A DNA stretch of 40,000 nucleotides, from contig NZ_DS022272.1 of NCBI RefSeq assembly GCF_000153705.1, positions 403,023 to 443,022 on the forward strand, in the 5' to 3' direction. The notes under the pieces were generated by a model. The model made no database searches and was not told the origin of the DNA. It saw nothing but the letters and a program-made list of their open reading frames with translations. This DNA is from Fulvimarina pelagi HTCC2506. Its GTDB lineage: Bacteria; Pseudomonadota; Alphaproteobacteria; Rhizobiales; Rhizobiaceae. The position numbers were made by a program, and so were the translations under genes. Positions 16,790 through 26,618 of this stretch are shown in pieces. Positions within the stretch are counted from its first letter, which is position 1; every line of letters begins with the position of its first letter.

Positions 16790-17203
16790 ATGCGTGACCA
16801 AGAGAGCGTAGATTTCTTCTGCGATGAAGGGTCGGAGGAGCCAGAAGCCTTTAGCCTCGCAGCTGATCCGGTCGCAACGTTCTCCAACGTTTTGACCATG
16901 TGCCATCTTACGCCATTCGTGATGGCGGCGCGCGTTCCGAAGTTGTTTGCGGAAACCGGGACCTACTCACCGTTCGCACGCGACGAGACGCGCTTGGCGG
17001 TGGTCGAGAAGATCGGCGCCGCCATCGAGGGCGGGGTGTCGTTTCAGATTCAACTCGGCGCCTCGTTTCTTGCTTTCCAAGCTGCGGTGCTGGAAGGGAA
17101 ATTCGCACCGAACGCCTACCTCAGGGGCTTTGGCGAACTTCCCTCAAGCGCTATGGAGCCTTTCGTTGCGCGGCTTCGTGCGAATGCCGACCGTTTAGCG
17201 TGA
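16790..17203 (+). CDS. Small uncharacterised protein, possibly phasin-like
   Basis: A 137-residue soluble protein with no signal peptide. The first 35 residues are acidic (RDQESVDFFCDEGSEEPE). The rest is predicted helical and amphipathic: VATFSNVLTMCHLTPFVMAARVPKL, then ETRLAVVEKIGAAIEGG and FQIQLGASFLAFQAAV. The E-x2-R-x4-EK-x2-A-x-E pattern recalls small phasin-like proteins of rhizobia often annotated 'antifreeze protein', but I cannot confirm homology. Start 16790 is supported by AAAGGAG with 9 bases spacing; an in-frame extension back to 16604 is unlikely. It stands alone with non-coding DNA on both sides and a palindrome upstream. Confidence 0.65.
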   Translation: MRDQESVDFFCDEGSEEPEAFSLAADPVATFSNVLTMCHLTPFVMAARVPKLFAETGTYSPFARDETRLAVVEKIGAAIEGGVSFQIQLGASFLAFQAAVLEGKFAPNAYLRGFGELPSSAMEPFVARLRANADRLA

Positions 17204-17701
17204 GTAGGAAAACGCCAACAAAAAATCGCCTCGGCCTCAGCAGATAACCGAACAGTAACCCTCACAATCTAAAACGAAACGAGACGGCGAAGGCGCTCGG
17301 TCAGGGTACTGCGTTCCAAGCGTTTTCGCTGTCCACGATTTGCGCGTTCTAGCTTCAAACGGACTCGTAAATATGCCGATCAGACGCCCGATCCTTCGCA
17401 CTCTGCTATTTCGTTGGCAATCGAGGGTCGATCGTTTTGCTTCCCGCTCGACACGTCTTTTCTGTATGCTGTGAGGCATTCGGCACCAGCGGATGAGGAA
17501 ACTCTGCCGAACTGGCGGCAGGCTCTTAAAACGCGAGAAAGTGCAGCCCGGTCGCGGCCTCGACCTATGCTGCGCCTCGATCCGGTGTTGCCAGATCACG
17601 ATTGACCCAAGGAAGAAGGTCGATCATGGCTTTGAGAGTCGCATCCTTGGTATCGATTAGAGGAGGCGGCGCAACCGAGGAGACAGGAAAGGAGCGTCAA
17701 G
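17204..17701. other. Non-coding stretch before the AsmA-like gene
   Basis: About 500 bases without a credible gene. A minus-strand open frame at 17237-17599 has basic, low-information content and no ribosome site, and a plus-strand frame from 17602 to 17814 runs into the AsmA gene in another register; both look like chance frames. No tRNA, terminator hairpin with T-run, or clear promoter was recognised. An ATG at 17626 lies in a frame different from the AsmA gene. Confidence 0.4.
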
Positions 17702-17704
17702 CTG
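17691..17704 (+). promoter_or_regulatory. Shine-Dalgarno pointing to a CTG start
   Basis: GGAG at 17691-17694, within GAAAGGAGCG, stands 7 bases before an in-frame CTG at 17702. The frame of the AsmA gene is open from the stop at 17633-17635, yet contains no ATG, GTG or TTG until GTG 17738. Starting at CTG restores a full hydrophobic N-terminal anchor (VRAFVLFGGLLVLALFAALM). The spacing is ideal for CTG and not for GTG 17738. Confidence 0.5.
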
Positions 17705-17737
17705 GTCAGAGCCTTCGTTCTTTTCGGCGGTCTCCTC

Positions 17738-20700
17738 GTGCTCGCACTTTTTGCTGCGCTGATGGCACCGCTCTTCATCGACTGGTCGGTCTACCGGTCC
17801 GACTTCGAGCGTGAGGCAAGCCGTATTCTCGGACGCGAGGTGCGGGTCGAAGGGGAGGCAACAGCGCGTCTGCTGCCCTTTCCCTCTGTCACGTTTCAGG
17901 ATCTGAGCGTTGCCGGAGATGACGAGGACGCGCCGTTCCTGACGGTCGAAGAGTTCCGGATGAATGCGGAGCTTGCACCTTATCTTTCCGGCGAAATTCG
18001 AATCTTCGCGATGGCGCTGAACAATCCGGTTCTACGGATTGGCAAGGATGGCGTAGCGCTGCCCAAGCCGTCGATCCCGCGCAGTGCGGAGATCGTTCTC
18101 GAAGATGTCGTGATATCGAACGGTACCATTCTCTTTCCCGATGAGAGCGATGTGGTCGATGCCGGAGTGTCGCGGCTTACAGGGATCGAAGGCAACTTTT
18201 CAGCCGACAGCTTGTCCGGGCCATTCGAAGGGAGCGGCGGCTTTCGTCTCGCCGGCCGGGAGGTCGGGTTCGAAATCGACGCCGGCAAAAGCGACGAGAC
18301 CGGAAGCGCGCCGTTGCGCATGTCATTTCTCAGTGAGCGCTATTCCGCTGCGATCGATCTCGATGGGCGCATCGTTACTGGGGACGAGATAGCGCATTTT
18401 GACGGACGACTGGCGTATCGCCAGCCGCTAGCGACGCAGATTTCCGACACCGAGGAAACAGAGAGCGTCTTCGCGACCCTGCAGGGTGACAACAACGAAG
18501 AACAAAGCATTGATGGCTCGCGAAGTTCGTCCGGCCAATCGGGGAGGGGAAATGCACCATCGGTGCGCGCGAGCGGTTCGATCAGCATCACCGCCGACCG
18601 TGCGGTTAGCGACGCACTCAGGGTAGAGATTGGCGAAACGCCCTATGTGTTGACAGGGAGCGGCGAAATATTCGTGCGCAACGGCGCACTAGGATTTAAT
18701 GTCTCGCTTGAAGGCGAAAGCTTTGACGTCGACGAACTTGGACAAGAGATCGAGACCGCCGATGGTCCCGCCTCGGAAGCGGGCACGGAATATCGCAGTC
18801 TCGTCGACCGGCTCGATGTCGTGCGGAACGTGCTGAGCGACATTCCGAAGCCTGGTATCGACGGTGTCGTCCAACTCTCGCTCCCGGTCGTCACGCTCGG
18901 TGACACGACGGTTCGAACCATGGCCTTCAACGCGATGCCGGCGTCGAATGGTTGGCTGATCGACGACTTCCGCGCCGAACTGCCCGGTCGAACGCTTGTC
19001 GAGGCTGACGGGATCGTGAGACTCGAACCCGTCCTTGGTTTCAACGGCGATCTGCTCATCGCCTCACGCCAGCCTTCGGGTCTTTCAGACTGGCTGACCG
19101 GTACCGTCGATCCGGTAGTACGAAACCTTGATCGCGCCGGGCTGTCGGGCACAGTGGCGCTCGGTCCCGGCCGCCAGACCTTCCGTAATCTGGAACTCGA
19201 TCTCAACGGAAATGTCCTGACTGGCTTCGTCGAGAGGGTTGCGAATACCGAGGGCGGGCGCCTGACGGCACGTCTGACAGGCGGCGAAACCGATCTCGAT
19301 GCGCTGAGGGCTTTGGGCGCAATGGCCACCGGTTCGGAAACGCCACTCACCAGCGTTACACGCTACGACATTGCACTCGATGCCGGGCCGGTGCATTTCA
19401 AGGATATCGAGGCGGACCGGGTCGATGCCGATCTTCTCTACGACGACACGGTGCTTGCTATCGCAAAGCTCGATGTGATTGGTCTTGCAGGAGCTTCCTT
19501 ATCCGGTACCGGGCAGTTCCGGGGGCTCGAGGCAGATGCTGAAGGCAGGATCGATCTTACGCTCGAGTCCGATGATCCCGAGACGTTTTTTGCATTTCTC
19601 GATCGCCTTCGCCCCGACACCCCGGTCATTCAGATCCTGAAGTCGAGGGCAAGCACTCTCGGACCGCTGGCGCTGTCAGGTGAGGTCGAGTCGATCGAGC
19701 GCGGCACCGGTTCGCCAACGCTTCTTTTCCGTTTCGATGGTTCCGCCGACCAGACGGAGGTCGATTTCTCGGCCGCGATCGAGAATGGATTTCGCGCACT
19801 GGAAATGAGCGGCCGTATTGGGCTCGATCTTCGCCTCGAGACAAACCAGCCGTCTGCGCTCCTGACGCAATTGGGTTTACAAACACGCGGGAACGAGATT
19901 GAGGGACCGCTGGAACTCGAAACCTCGATATCAGCCTCCGCGCGCGGGCCCGCGGTCGTTAGCGCGACGCTTCGAAGCCCGCAGACCGACGGCGATCTTG
20001 AAAGCGTCCTCGACCTTACCGATGACGGAATCGAGGACGTGGATTCCAGTGTCCGCCTGTTCAGTCAGTCCCTGGGGCCATGGATCGATGCGTTCGGAAT
20101 CGAGACGGGCCTGAGTGAAGACACTTTGATCGACCTCGAGTCCGATCTCGTCGCAAGTATAGGCTATTCGGCCGGTATCTGGCACGTTTCCGATCTATCC
20201 GGCGCGCTCGGCGGCCAGGCGATCGAGGGCGATCTCGAGCTTTCCGAGGTCAACGGCGTCACCGGGCGGCTGCAGACCGACCGAATCTCACTGCCGTGGC
20301 TCGCGAGCCTGGTCTACGGTGTGAACCCTCTTGGTGACGATGCTCGACCCTGGTCGAGCGAGCCTTTCACCGTTTCGCGTCTGCCAGATCGTCCGGTCGC
20401 GATCGATGTGAGGGCGGATCGGGTCGAGGCAGGTAGCCTGATGGTCGAGGATTTCGCGGCGCGTCTTTCGAGTTCGGCTCGAGAGCTTTCGCTTGGCGGC
20501 ATCAAGGGTAGGCTTGAAGGCGGCGATATAGCTGGCGACGTCTCGCTGCGCAATCTCGACGGGCTCGGCAGCATCAGCGCCGACATCCGGAGCGACGAAC
20601 TCCGCCTTTCGAAGATCGCACCTGCGCTCGCGGCCGCTGGCGGCGATTCCGATCTCACCGTCACCGCCAAGCTCGATTCGACCGCCCAATCGGGTGCGGG

Positions 20701-21505
20701 GTTAGCCTCGGCCATGACCGGTGCGGGCGAAGTAACGGTCGTTGGACTAGAAGTTCCAAGCGTTCCCTCCGAGCCCTTCCGGCCACTCCTAGCCGCAGCA
20801 GATGCCGAGAGCTTCTCGGTCGACGACGACACGACGACTGTCTTCAACGCAATTTCCGAGGATGGCAGTTTCGCCGTCCCAAGGCTCGTCAGCGGCTATT
20901 CGGTGACGGCGGGCGAGGCGATCCTGCCGCCGGTGACGGTCTCGGCTTCTGAGAGCGATCTGACCGTTTTCGGACGGCTCGATCTCGCTGATTTCAGTCT
21001 CGACGCAAACTTGCGGCTGGAGATCGACCCTGGCGACGAAACGGTTGAAGGGGCTCAGCCGGAGGTTCGCTACACGCTTCGGGGACCGCTGACTTCGCCG
21101 AAGCTGGAGCGGAGCGACTCCGTTCTTGCAAATTATCTCGCGGTGCGCGCGCTGGAGCGCGAGCAGGCGCGGGTGGAGGCGATGCAGGAACGTTTGGAGG
21201 AGACGCTCCGGTTGCGACGCGAGACCCGCTTCTACCGATGGCTCGAACGCCGTGCCGAGGAGGCTAAAAAGCCGAGCGAGCCGGAAGGAAGTCCAAGCGA
21301 GGCGCAAGATGGAGCGGCGACAGAGGCGAACACCCCCAACGCGCAGGCGGTTAGGCCTGAAACTCGACCACCACAGTATGATCGCGGGGCATCAAGCGCG
21401 CGTGAAACGCCGCTCGATTTCGGCACGGCGGAAGCCGGTACGGTTGCGCAGGATTCCTTTGATCGGCCACCAGGCATCGACGGTTCACGCTCACTCGGCT
21501 TCTGA
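17738..21505 (+). CDS. AsmA family envelope protein
   Basis: A very long protein (1255 residues from GTG 17738, 1267 if CTG 17702 is used). It has one N-terminal membrane anchor, then the AsmA N-terminal pattern APLFIDWSVYRSDFEREASRILGREVRVEGEATARLLPFPSVTFQDLSV, followed by about 1000 residues of repeating beta-strand segments of the type GxIxLDLRLET / ADGIVRL, as in AsmA/YhdP/TamB-like proteins that span the periplasm. Residues from about 1130 form a charged helical, possibly coiled-coil tail (REQARVEAMQERLEETLRLRR) and then a disordered Pro/Glu-rich end. Family members are thought to move phospholipids to, or maintain, the outer membrane. It converges with lpxXL 36 bases away. Confidence 0.9.
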   Translation: MLALFAALMAPLFIDWSVYRSDFEREASRILGREVRVEGEATARLLPFPSVTFQDLSVAGDDEDAPFLTVEEFRMNAELAPYLSGEIRIFAMALNNPVLRIGKDGVALPKPSIPRSAEIVLEDVVISNGTILFPDESDVVDAGVSRLTGIEGNFSADSLSGPFEGSGGFRLAGREVGFEIDAGKSDETGSAPLRMSFLSERYSAAIDLDGRIVTGDEIAHFDGRLAYRQPLATQISDTEETESVFATLQGDNNEEQSIDGSRSSSGQSGRGNAPSVRASGSISITADRAVSDALRVEIGETPYVLTGSGEIFVRNGALGFNVSLEGESFDVDELGQEIETADGPASEAGTEYRSLVDRLDVVRNVLSDIPKPGIDGVVQLSLPVVTLGDTTVRTMAFNAMPASNGWLIDDFRAELPGRTLVEADGIVRLEPVLGFNGDLLIASRQPSGLSDWLTGTVDPVVRNLDRAGLSGTVALGPGRQTFRNLELDLNGNVLTGFVERVANTEGGRLTARLTGGETDLDALRALGAMATGSETPLTSVTRYDIALDAGPVHFKDIEADRVDADLLYDDTVLAIAKLDVIGLAGASLSGTGQFRGLEADAEGRIDLTLESDDPETFFAFLDRLRPDTPVIQILKSRASTLGPLALSGEVESIERGTGSPTLLFRFDGSADQTEVDFSAAIENGFRALEMSGRIGLDLRLETNQPSALLTQLGLQTRGNEIEGPLELETSISASARGPAVVSATLRSPQTDGDLESVLDLTDDGIEDVDSSVRLFSQSLGPWIDAFGIETGLSEDTLIDLESDLVASIGYSAGIWHVSDLSGALGGQAIEGDLELSEVNGVTGRLQTDRISLPWLASLVYGVNPLGDDARPWSSEPFTVSRLPDRPVAIDVRADRVEAGSLMVEDFAARLSSSARELSLGGIKGRLEGGDIAGDVSLRNLDGLGSISADIRSDELRLSKIAPALAAAGGDSDLTVTAKLDSTAQSGAGLASAMTGAGEVTVVGLEVPSVPSEPFRPLLAAADAESFSVDDDTTTVFNAISEDGSFAVPRLVSGYSVTAGEAILPPVTVSASESDLTVFGRLDLADFSLDANLRLEIDPGDETVEGAQPEVRYTLRGPLTSPKLERSDSVLANYLAVRALEREQARVEAMQERLEETLRLRRETRFYRWLERRAEEAKKPSEPEGSPSEAQDGAATEANTPNAQAVRPETRPPQYDRGASSARETPLDFGTAEAGTVAQDSFDRPPGIDGSRSLGF

Positions 21506-21541
21506 AACCCGCGATAGGCTCTGCATGGCCCAAGCGGACCG

Positions 21542-22486
21542 TCAGCGCGGCCTCTTCTTCTTCTTTTTCTTCTGGCCCCAGCGATCGTGAAACCACATCC
21601 ATTGCTCGGGATATTCGCGGACCCAATCTTCGACGACGTCGTTGAGAGCCTGGCAGCTTGCAGCGATGTCGATCTCGCCATCGGTGCCGCGTGGTAAGTC
21701 AAGGCGAGGATGAAGTTCCAGCCGGTAGCGCGAATTGTCGATACGGATGCATCGTGCCGGATAGATTTCGGCGCCGTATTGGCGGGCAAGTTTCGGAAGA
21801 AGTGGATTGGTCTTGCAGTGCAGGCCAAAAAAGGTCGTCGGCTCGCCCCGCCGGAACTTCTGATCGACGAGGACGCCGACCGAGCTTCCGCCCTTAAGGA
21901 TACCTGCGAGCGCCCAGGTAGCCCCCGTCTTGGACGGAACGAGGTGCCCGCCCGCCGTATGCCGAGCCGAGAGTACCCGCTCGGCGACATATCGGTTGTT
22001 AGGCTGGCGGAAGAGGGCGGTGAATTCCAGATCGTAGGCCGCGGCGCCGATCGGTAGGAGTTCGAAACAGCCCATATGGGCCGTAAAAAAGATGAAGGGT
22101 CCTTTTCTGTTCCTGAGTTCGATGAAGGTTGAAATACCCACGACCTCAATCCGCCCATCGTCAGGACGGGCGTCGTCGAAATCAAAGAGATCGTCGAGGA
22201 ATACGAACTCGGCGGCCATGCGGCCCATATGGCCCCAATTGCTGCGAGCCGTCGCCTCGATCCAGGCTATGTCCTTCTCTGGGAACGCGCGCTTCAGATT
22301 GTGGACGGCGAGCTTGTGGCGTGGCGTGAGGGGACCGAGCGTCCGCGCGACGCGATCAGCGAGACGCAGTCCGGTTTCTGGCGGCAGCACACGTACGATC
22401 ATGAGAAGAGCGAAGAGGATCTTCGCGACCAGCCAGTCGGTGAAGCGCTTCGCACGGAGCGCCAGTTTCATGAGACGTGGATTCAT
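21542..22486 (-). CDS. lpxXL: Very-long-chain lipid A acyltransferase LpxXL
   Basis: LpxL/LpxM/HtrB-family acyltransferase of 314 residues, anchored by a hydrophobic segment at about residues 18-36. The catalytic HX4E motif is HMGCFE, followed by RQPNNRYVAERVLSAR and the family signature DQKFRRGEPTTFFG. By position, last in the acpXL cluster, it should transfer the 27-hydroxyoctacosanoyl-type chain from AcpXL to lipid A at the inner membrane. The C-terminus ends in a run of six Lys then RPR, encoded by a purine tract AAG/AAA at 21551-21570. It starts 28 bases after the dehydrogenase gene stop. Late lipid A acyltransferases for shorter chains share the fold, so the LpxXL name rests on context. 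Confidence 0.9.
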   Translation of the reverse strand: MNPRLMKLALRAKRFTDWLVAKILFALLMIVRVLPPETGLRLADRVARTLGPLTPRHKLAVHNLKRAFPEKDIAWIEATARSNWGHMGRMAAEFVFLDDLFDFDDARPDDGRIEVVGISTFIELRNRKGPFIFFTAHMGCFELLPIGAAAYDLEFTALFRQPNNRYVAERVLSARHTAGGHLVPSKTGATWALAGILKGGSSVGVLVDQKFRRGEPTTFFGLHCKTNPLLPKLARQYGAEIYPARCIRIDNSRYRLELHPRLDLPRGTDGEIDIAASCQALNDVVEDWVREYPEQWMWFHDRWGQKKKKKKRPR

Positions 22487-22514
22487 TGGCAGATGACTGC
22501 GACGAGCCGAAAGG

Positions 22515-23564
22515 TCACGCGTCGCTCATCTTCAGGATGACCTTGCCGAAGACCTTCCGGCCTTCCATCCGCTTAAGTGCGACCTCGATCTCGTCCATGG
22601 TTACTTCGGTGTCTATGACCGGATGGGCGATGCCGCGCGCGATCTTCTGCATGGCATCAGCAATGTTTTCCATCCGGCAGCCGAACGAACCGAAGAATTT
22701 CAGCTGCTGCTGGAAGAGCATCATCAGGTTGATTTCGGTGGAGACCCCGGAGGTCGAGCCGCAGGTGACGAGCCGTCCTCCGCGCTTCATGCAGAGCATC
22801 GATCCCGCGAAGGTGTCCTTGCCGACATGCTCGAAGACGACGTCGACGCCCTTCTTCTTCGTCAGCTTGCGAACGACGCCCTCGAACCGGTCTTCGCGGT
22901 AATTGATGACGTGATCGGCGCCAAGTGCCTTTGCCTTCTCCACTTTGTCGTCGGACCCGACGGTGGTGATGACCGTGCAGCCGATCTTCTTGGCGAGCTG
23001 GATCGCGACCGATCCGATGCCAGAGCCTCCGGCATGGATCAGGATCGTCTCACCCGGTTCGAGCTTGGCATTGTCGAAGAGCATATGCTCGACCGTGCCG
23101 AATGTGACCGGAGCAAGCGCGGCGCCGACCGTATCGCAGCCCGGAGGCGCCGGTACGAGAAGCCGGGCCGGAAGGTTCACGTATTCCTGGGCAAATCCAT
23201 CGAGATGGAAGCCGTGGACGCCGGAGACATGCTCGCAGAGGTTGTCGTGTCCTTCGCGGCAGGGCTTGCACAGGCCGCATGTGCGGGCGCCATAAATCGA
23301 GACGAGCTGGCCCGGCAGCAGGGATGATACGCCCTGACCGAGCGTCGTCACGACACCCGAGGCCTCTGCGCCGATCACCAGCGGCATCTTACGCTTGGCG
23401 AAAGCCATGCCGCGCCAGCCCCAGACATCGATGTGGTTCAGTGCGACTGTCGCGATCCGGACCGTGACCTCGCCGGGGCCCGGCGCTTCCGGCTTGGGCA
23501 AGTCGACGATCTTGAGGTCCTTGTCGCCGACAAGCTGAAGTGCGCGCATCCTGCAGGCTTTCAT
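22515..23564 (-). CDS. Zinc-containing alcohol dehydrogenase of the very-long-chain acyl cluster
   Basis: Medium-chain dehydrogenase/reductase of 349 residues. The structural zinc motif CGLCKPCREGHDNLC and the GHE-like catalytic zone (IGAEASG) are present; the cofactor-binding Rossmann loop is GGSGIGSVAIQLAKKIG, and the tail has GRKVFGKVIL. It lies fourth in the acpXL to lpxXL order, where rhizobial clusters carry the same gene, and is thought to help make the very-long-chain (omega-1) hydroxy acid, perhaps as an enoyl or keto reductase; that role is inferred. ATG 23564 is the longest start; MRALQLVG at 23549 fits homologues better. Neither has a good ribosome site. The gap to fabF1 is 29 bases. 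Confidence 0.9.
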   Translation of the reverse strand: MKACRMRALQLVGDKDLKIVDLPKPEAPGPGEVTVRIATVALNHIDVWGWRGMAFAKRKMPLVIGAEASGVVTTLGQGVSSLLPGQLVSIYGARTCGLCKPCREGHDNLCEHVSGVHGFHLDGFAQEYVNLPARLLVPAPPGCDTVGAALAPVTFGTVEHMLFDNAKLEPGETILIHAGGSGIGSVAIQLAKKIGCTVITTVGSDDKVEKAKALGADHVINYREDRFEGVVRKLTKKKGVDVVFEHVGKDTFAGSMLCMKRGGRLVTCGSTSGVSTEINLMMLFQQQLKFFGSFGCRMENIADAMQKIARGIAHPVIDTEVTMDEIEVALKRMEGRKVFGKVILKMSDA

Positions 23565-23593
23565 TCTGGATTGGGTTTCCGCGCCGCGCCTTA

Positions 23594-24874
<1,281 letters not shown>

Positions 24875-24911
24875 TTGCGAAACGTCTTTCTGCCGAAACG
24901 CTGAGATGGGA

Positions 24912-26108
24912 TCAGGACCCGTCCACCGCTTCAAGATAACAGGCACCCTCGGCATGAAGATGGCCGATCGCCGTGACCACAGCCCGTTTGGCGGCTGCGC
25001 TCTGAGCCTGCTCGTTCGCCGGGTCCGTTGGCGTCAGAATGGTGCCGCGCGACAGAGCGCCGGCGGCAAGCGCGATGCCGGCCGGGACGTGGGCCTCGAA
25101 TGAGTGGCCGAGGAGCGAGCCATAGGCGATGCGGGCGGCGTCCGGATAGGCCTTCGCGAGCGCGTCGGTCTCGATCGTCGCGTGCTCGGCGATGCCGCTT
25201 GCACCGGAGAAGATTAGCAGATCGGACGGATCGATCTGGGGCAGGAGCTCAGCGAAACGCTTGGCGGTCCCGTCTCCGTCGCGCTTTCCCCTGTCGCCGA
25301 CGGCGGAGACGAGCTTCGCGTAGACCTTTGCGCCGCGCCGTTCGGCGTGCTCAGGTGACTCCAAGATGAGGAAAGCGCCTACGCTGCCGACTGCGATACC
25401 GTCCGCACCTTTCCGGCGAGCGAGAACCGGGGCCCATTCGCTCTTCAGCATCAGTTCGGCGAGATCGAAGTTGAGGATCAGGTCGCGCCGTTCGGCCGAG
25501 AACGAGCCGCCGACAAGTGCGATCTCGCTTTGGCCGCTCGCGATGCGCGCGCGGGTGGAATAGAGCGCGGAGATGCCGGCCGCTTCTTCGCCCATGAAGG
25601 TTCTGGACGAACCGGTAACCTTCTGGACGATCGAGATATTCCCGGCGAGGAGATTCGAGAGTTGGGCGAGGAACAGCGTCGGGCGCAGTTCTGTGCCAAG
25701 CGTCTCGTTGATGACCTTTTCCGGTGCGTTCGTCTTGCGGGCGCGCTCCATCACCATCGCGTCGACCGCAGCATCGCGCTCGCCCCCACCAGCGGCCACC
25801 ACCATGTCGATCTCGGAGCGGACGCTCTCGTCGAACGGAATGCCGGCGTCCTGCAGGGCGAGGCCCGCGGCATAGGTGCCGAGCTTCTGCCAGGTCTCCA
25901 TCTGCCGCTGGTCGCCGCGCTTCGGGATCTGCTGGGACCAGTCGATTTCCGGCAGCGGGTGGACGGAGTAGGGCGCATAGGCTTCGCGCTCGAGCACCGG
26001 TTCGGGAGCGGCTCCGGAGAAGTGTTCGAGATGCACGTCGAGCCCTTCCCCGAGCGAGGAGACGAGGCCGATGCCGGTCACGAGTACATCGCGGGAAGTG
26101 GTGGACAT
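24912..26108 (-). CDS. fabF2XL: FabF2-type ketosynthase homologue lacking the catalytic Cys (chain-length-factor-like)
   Basis: A ketosynthase-fold protein of 398 residues starting DVLVTGIGLVSSLGEG. Aligned by hand with FabF1 next door, the nucleophile loop ACASGASAI becomes EEAAGISAL, so Cys is replaced by Glu175. The first catalytic His is also lost: NAHGTS corresponds to the SGASGIAEH region around residues 301-309. The second His remains as His335 in LLGHSFEA. This is the pattern of chain-length factors (KS-beta) in type II polyketide and aryl-polyene systems. It lies second in the acpXL cluster, before fabF1. ATG 26108 has no clear Shine-Dalgarno; an upstream frame to 26285 overlaps acpXL and is rejected. 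Confidence 0.9.
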   Translation of the reverse strand: MSTTSRDVLVTGIGLVSSLGEGLDVHLEHFSGAAPEPVLEREAYAPYSVHPLPEIDWSQQIPKRGDQRQMETWQKLGTYAAGLALQDAGIPFDESVRSEIDMVVAAGGGERDAAVDAMVMERARKTNAPEKVINETLGTELRPTLFLAQLSNLLAGNISIVQKVTGSSRTFMGEEAAGISALYSTRARIASGQSEIALVGGSFSAERRDLILNFDLAELMLKSEWAPVLARRKGADGIAVGSVGAFLILESPEHAERRGAKVYAKLVSAVGDRGKRDGDGTAKRFAELLPQIDPSDLLIFSGASGIAEHATIETDALAKAYPDAARIAYGSLLGHSFEAHVPAGIALAAGALSRGTILTPTDPANEQAQSAAAKRAVVTAIGHLHAEGACYLEAVDGS

Positions 26109-26179
26109 GCTAGCTGGCCGAAGGTGTTGGTGCCTGAAAGAACTTGCGGAAATGCCGGGGACGGGCGGGCTGTGGAAAG

Positions 26180-26461
26180 TCAGGCGGCCTTTTCGGCGCG
26201 CAGTTCGTCGATCTTGGCGCAGAGGTTCTTCATAATGAAGTATTCCTCGGTCTCGACCTCGCCTTCGTTGACTTCCTGGGTCCACTTCTCAAGCGGGATC
26301 TTGATCCCAAACTCCTTGTCTATCGCAAAAACGATGTCGAGAAAATCGAGGGAGTCGATGCCGAGATCGTTGATTACATGACTTTCGGGCGTGATCGTTT
26401 CACGTTCGATTTCGCTCGTTTCGGCGATGATGTCGGCAACCTTGTCGAATGTGGACGACAC
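26180..26461 (-). CDS. acpXL: Special acyl carrier protein AcpXL
   Basis: A 93-residue acyl carrier protein dedicated to very-long-chain fatty acids of lipid A. The phosphopantetheine site is DLGIDSLDF, with Ser as the attachment residue, and AcpXL-specific blocks [23 protein letters not shown] and [16 protein letters not shown] are present, which differ from housekeeping AcpP. The start is GTG at 26461, matching the family N-terminus [17 protein letters not shown], without a clear Shine-Dalgarno. It is the first gene of the acpXL, fabF2, fabF1, dehydrogenase, lpxXL operon. Usually fabZ follows; here the next gene is fabF2 after 71 bases. Confidence 0.96.
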   Translation of the reverse strand: MSSTFDKVADIIAETSEIERETITPESHVINDLGIDSLDFLDIVFAIDKEFGIKIPLEKWTQEVNEGEVETEEYFIMKNLCAKIDELRAEKAA

Positions 26462-26506
26462 TGGGAGTCTCGCTTTGCTGAATGGAACCTGAAAATTCGA
26501 GCTGAG

Positions 26507-26530
26507 CTATAGGGAATCGGCTCGCCGATT
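26507..26530 (-). promoter_or_regulatory. Candidate acpXL promoter with palindrome
   Basis: TATAGC (26512-26507 on the minus strand) could be the -10 box about 45 bases before the GTG of acpXL. Directly upstream, where the spacer would lie, is the perfect inverted repeat AATCGGC-TC-GCCGATT at 26515-26530, with 7-base arms. No convincing -35 is seen. The repeat could be an operator for the very-long-chain acyl operon or part of a weak terminator for the M23 gene; it has no T-run. Confidence 0.35.
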
Positions 26531-26543
26531 GAAAGCGACGGAT

Positions 26544-26553
26544 GCCTTAAGGC
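26544..26553. repeat. 10-base palindrome GCCTTAAGGC
   Basis: A perfect palindrome between the M23 peptidase gene (stop at 26619) and the acpXL promoter candidate. It may be part of a regulator site or of a short hairpin after the M23 gene. The flanking GAAAGC and GCTTTC are also complementary, but with a long loop. A chance origin is possible. Confidence 0.3.
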
Positions 26554-26618
26554 TTTCTCATGTGGCCCGGTTGCTGCACGCCTGTGACCGTTTGATGACG
26601 CCGCGCGTCGTTAATGGC

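Noticed and set aside
17237-17599. Minus-strand frame of 120 codons in the gap before the AsmA gene
   Set aside because: Basic, low-information sequence without ribosome site or familiar motif; treated as chance.
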